Assembly (NCBI GenBank): GCA_016187325.1
Contig: JACPJY010000128.1
Location: 1 to 7,558, forward strand
Source of the DNA: Rhodospirillales bacterium
GTDB taxonomy: Bacteria > Pseudomonadota > Alphaproteobacteria > Rhodospirillales > Casp-alpha2
Reading direction: 5' to 3'
Length of the DNA stretch: 7,558 nucleotides
Shown here: positions 6,492 to 7,558 of the stretch, in pieces
Layout: each line of letters starts with the position of its first letter
How positions within the stretch are numbered: the stretch's first letter is position 1
The notes under the pieces: generated by a model
Database searches by the model: none
The model's input: the letters and a program-made list of their open reading frames with translations, nothing else
Told to the model about the DNA's origin: nothing
Translations under genes and position numbers: made by a program

Positions 6492-7238
6492 TCAGCCGCC
6501 GACTAGCACGTCGCGGGCTTGGTTGATCTTGGCCGCCAGATAGGTCGAGCCGCCGTGATCCGGATGCAGGCCGGCAATCAGCCGGTGATGGGCGTCCCTG
6601 ATCTCGGCCTCCGTGGCGCCTTCCTTGAGGCCGAGGACGTCGAGCGCCTCGGCGCGGCTCATGGCGCCGCCGCGCGTTGCCGATCCACCGCCGGCGCCCT
6701 CGCCGGCGGCCCCGGCCTGTGCCTGTTCGCGCCAGTCCGGATGTACCCGGTTGAGATAAGTCTCCAACACCTGTGCCGACTGCTGGTCCTCGGTCCAACA
6801 GGCGCGTAACAGTTCGACCAGCTCGTCGACGCCGAGCGTCTCGATGCGGCGGCCGGCGAAGGCGCCTTCCTTGACCTCGCCCGACATTTCGCCGGTGTCG
6901 TGGTCGAGCGTCATGCGCAAAAAGCGCGTGTCGACGTCCGAGGTCTGGCCCGTGGCGGCGTTGGCGCCACCGGCCGAGCGGTACATGCGCGAGAAGGTTT
7001 TGTAGGCGCGGTGCGCGCTGCGGGCGCGCACGAACCACGGCAGCAACGCCGGAAGCGCGTAGAACGCCCACGCCAGCCGGCCGGTGAGCAGGAAGAACAG
7101 GATGACCGCGCCAATGACGCCGAACAACAGCCACTTCAGCACCTTGGCCAGGGTCTTGGGGTCGGCGGAGACGAACCAGCGCCCGGCCAGCAGCAACCCG
7201 GCGAGCAGCGCGATGCCGAGGATCAGATACGGGAACAT
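6492..7238 (-). CDS. Membrane-anchored J-domain protein, Tim14/Pam18-like
   Basis: The 248-aa product has a hydrophobic N-terminus with two or three membrane segments (about 2-20, 34-52 and possibly 54-70). A soluble middle region (about 95-175) contains RFLRMTLDHDTGEMSG and LETYLNRVHPDW, a pattern I associate with alphaproteobacterial DnaJ-family membrane proteins. A Gly/Ala-rich linker leads to a C-terminal J-domain (193-248) with the HPD motif at 225-227. The end, HPDHGGSTYLAAKINQARDVL, closely resembles the mitochondrial import motor subunit Tim14/Pam18 (HPDKGGS...AAKINEAKD) and stops after helix III as Tim14 does. J-domains stimulate Hsp70 ATPase, so it probably recruits DnaK to the inner membrane. 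An alphaproteobacterial Tim14 relative (TimB of Caulobacter) has been described. Its ATG lies 4 nt after the stop of the upstream VWA gene, suggesting translational coupling. Client proteins are unknown. Confidence 0.88.
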   Translation of the reverse strand: MFPYLILGIALLAGLLLAGRWFVSADPKTLAKVLKWLLFGVIGAVILFFLLTGRLAWAFYALPALLPWFVRARSAHRAYKTFSRMYRSAGGANAATGQTSDVDTRFLRMTLDHDTGEMSGEVKEGAFAGRRIETLGVDELVELLRACWTEDQQSAQVLETYLNRVHPDWREQAQAGAAGEGAGGGSATRGGAMSRAEALDVLGLKEGATEAEIRDAHHRLIAGLHPDHGGSTYLAAKINQARDVLVGG

Positions 7239-7242
7239 CGCC

Positions 7243-7558
7243 TCATCTGCCCTTGACTTGGTGGGCGATCTTCAGCACCTCGCCGCCGCGTTTCCTGGCT
7301 AGGTCCTCGAGCGCCGGGCGGCCGGCGGCGGCGTAGACGGCGACTGCGGACAGCAATTCCCTGAGTGCCCGGGCGCTCGACGAATCGAACTGACAGTAGG
7401 CGCCATTGGTCAACCTCGCCACCTGCTGGAACGCGAATCCGGCGAGCGGGTCGTCGCCCTCGTGGAACATGAACGCCGGCACGCCGAGCAGGCCGAGCTC
7501 TCCCGCCACCTTGCCGACGGCGTCGATGTCTTCCTCGAAGGCGTCGCCGACGAACACC
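7243..7558 (-). CDS. VWA domain-containing protein (C-terminal part, cut by window edge)
   Basis: Only the last 104 or so residues are inside the window; the reading frame runs off the right edge, so the true start is not seen. The first in-frame GTG-like codon at the edge is an internal Val, not a start. The visible sequence, FVGDAFEEDIDAVGKVAGELGL (split here only by the edge), then GVPAFMFHEG, QVARLTNGAYCQFD and LLSAVAVYAAAGRPALEDL, matches from memory the end of an alphaproteobacterial von Willebrand factor A family protein. VGD with following acidic residues is the likely equivalent of a late VWA metal-site strand, but the DxSxS site would lie upstream outside the window. Function is unknown. 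The stop is 4 nt before the J-protein ATG, so the two are probably co-translated and may act together. Confidence 0.75.
   Translation of the reverse strand, partial: VFVGDAFEEDIDAVGKVAGELGLLGVPAFMFHEGDDPLAGFAFQQVARLTNGAYCQFDSSSARALRELLSAVAVYAAAGRPALEDLARKRGGEVLKIAHQVKGR

Noticed and set aside
1..7558. Mobile elements, CRISPR arrays, tRNA or rRNA genes
   Set aside because: I saw no transposase-like sequence, regularly spaced repeats, tRNA cloverleaf or rRNA signature on either strand.

Overview
The window is GC-rich, densely coded DNA with typical bacterial gene architecture. The gene types point to an alphaproteobacterium, perhaps in or near the Rhodospirillales. They include a Phasin_2-type phasin, a D-Ala-D-Ala carboxypeptidase with a C-terminal SPOR domain, a membrane-anchored J-protein resembling mitochondrial Tim14/Pam18, and a von Willebrand factor A (VWA) protein beside it. 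The genus cannot be fixed from the sequence alone. I see no mobile element, CRISPR array, tRNA or rRNA.

Layout. (1) At 5-550 on the minus strand lies a phasin gene, a polyhydroxyalkanoate (PHA) granule protein. (2) At 551-1013 is a 463-bp divergent intergenic region. Its phasin side holds a near-consensus sigma-70 promoter (TTGACA, 17 nt, TTATAA) flanked by two TGC-N3-GCA dyads that look like operators for the PHA-responsive repressor PhaR. Its other side holds a CtrA-like box. (3) At 1014-2288 on the plus strand is a secreted penicillin-binding DD-carboxypeptidase with a SPOR domain, probably ending at a short hairpin. (4) From 2332 to the right edge is a minus-strand gene run. In transcription order it reads: VWA protein (cut by the edge), Tim14-like J-protein, galU, ugd, phosphomannomutase/phosphoglucomutase, and a small gamma-glutamylcyclotransferase-fold protein. 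Gaps are 4, 112, 18, 45 and 4 nt, consistent with one operon whose main promoter lies outside the window.

How the genes work together. The three central enzymes form a short pathway: the mutase makes glucose-1-phosphate (and possibly mannose-1-phosphate), GalU makes UDP-glucose, and Ugd oxidises it to UDP-glucuronate. This supplies precursors for exopolysaccharide, capsule or lipopolysaccharide. The VWA/J-protein pair looks like a separate membrane or protein-quality-control module sharing the transcript. The phasin and carboxypeptidase genes are separate transcription units.

The families are all known, and I found no clearly novel system. The points most worth a second look are the operator pair around the phasin promoter, the Tim14-like J-protein with its VWA neighbour, and the candidate CtrA box upstream of the carboxypeptidase.
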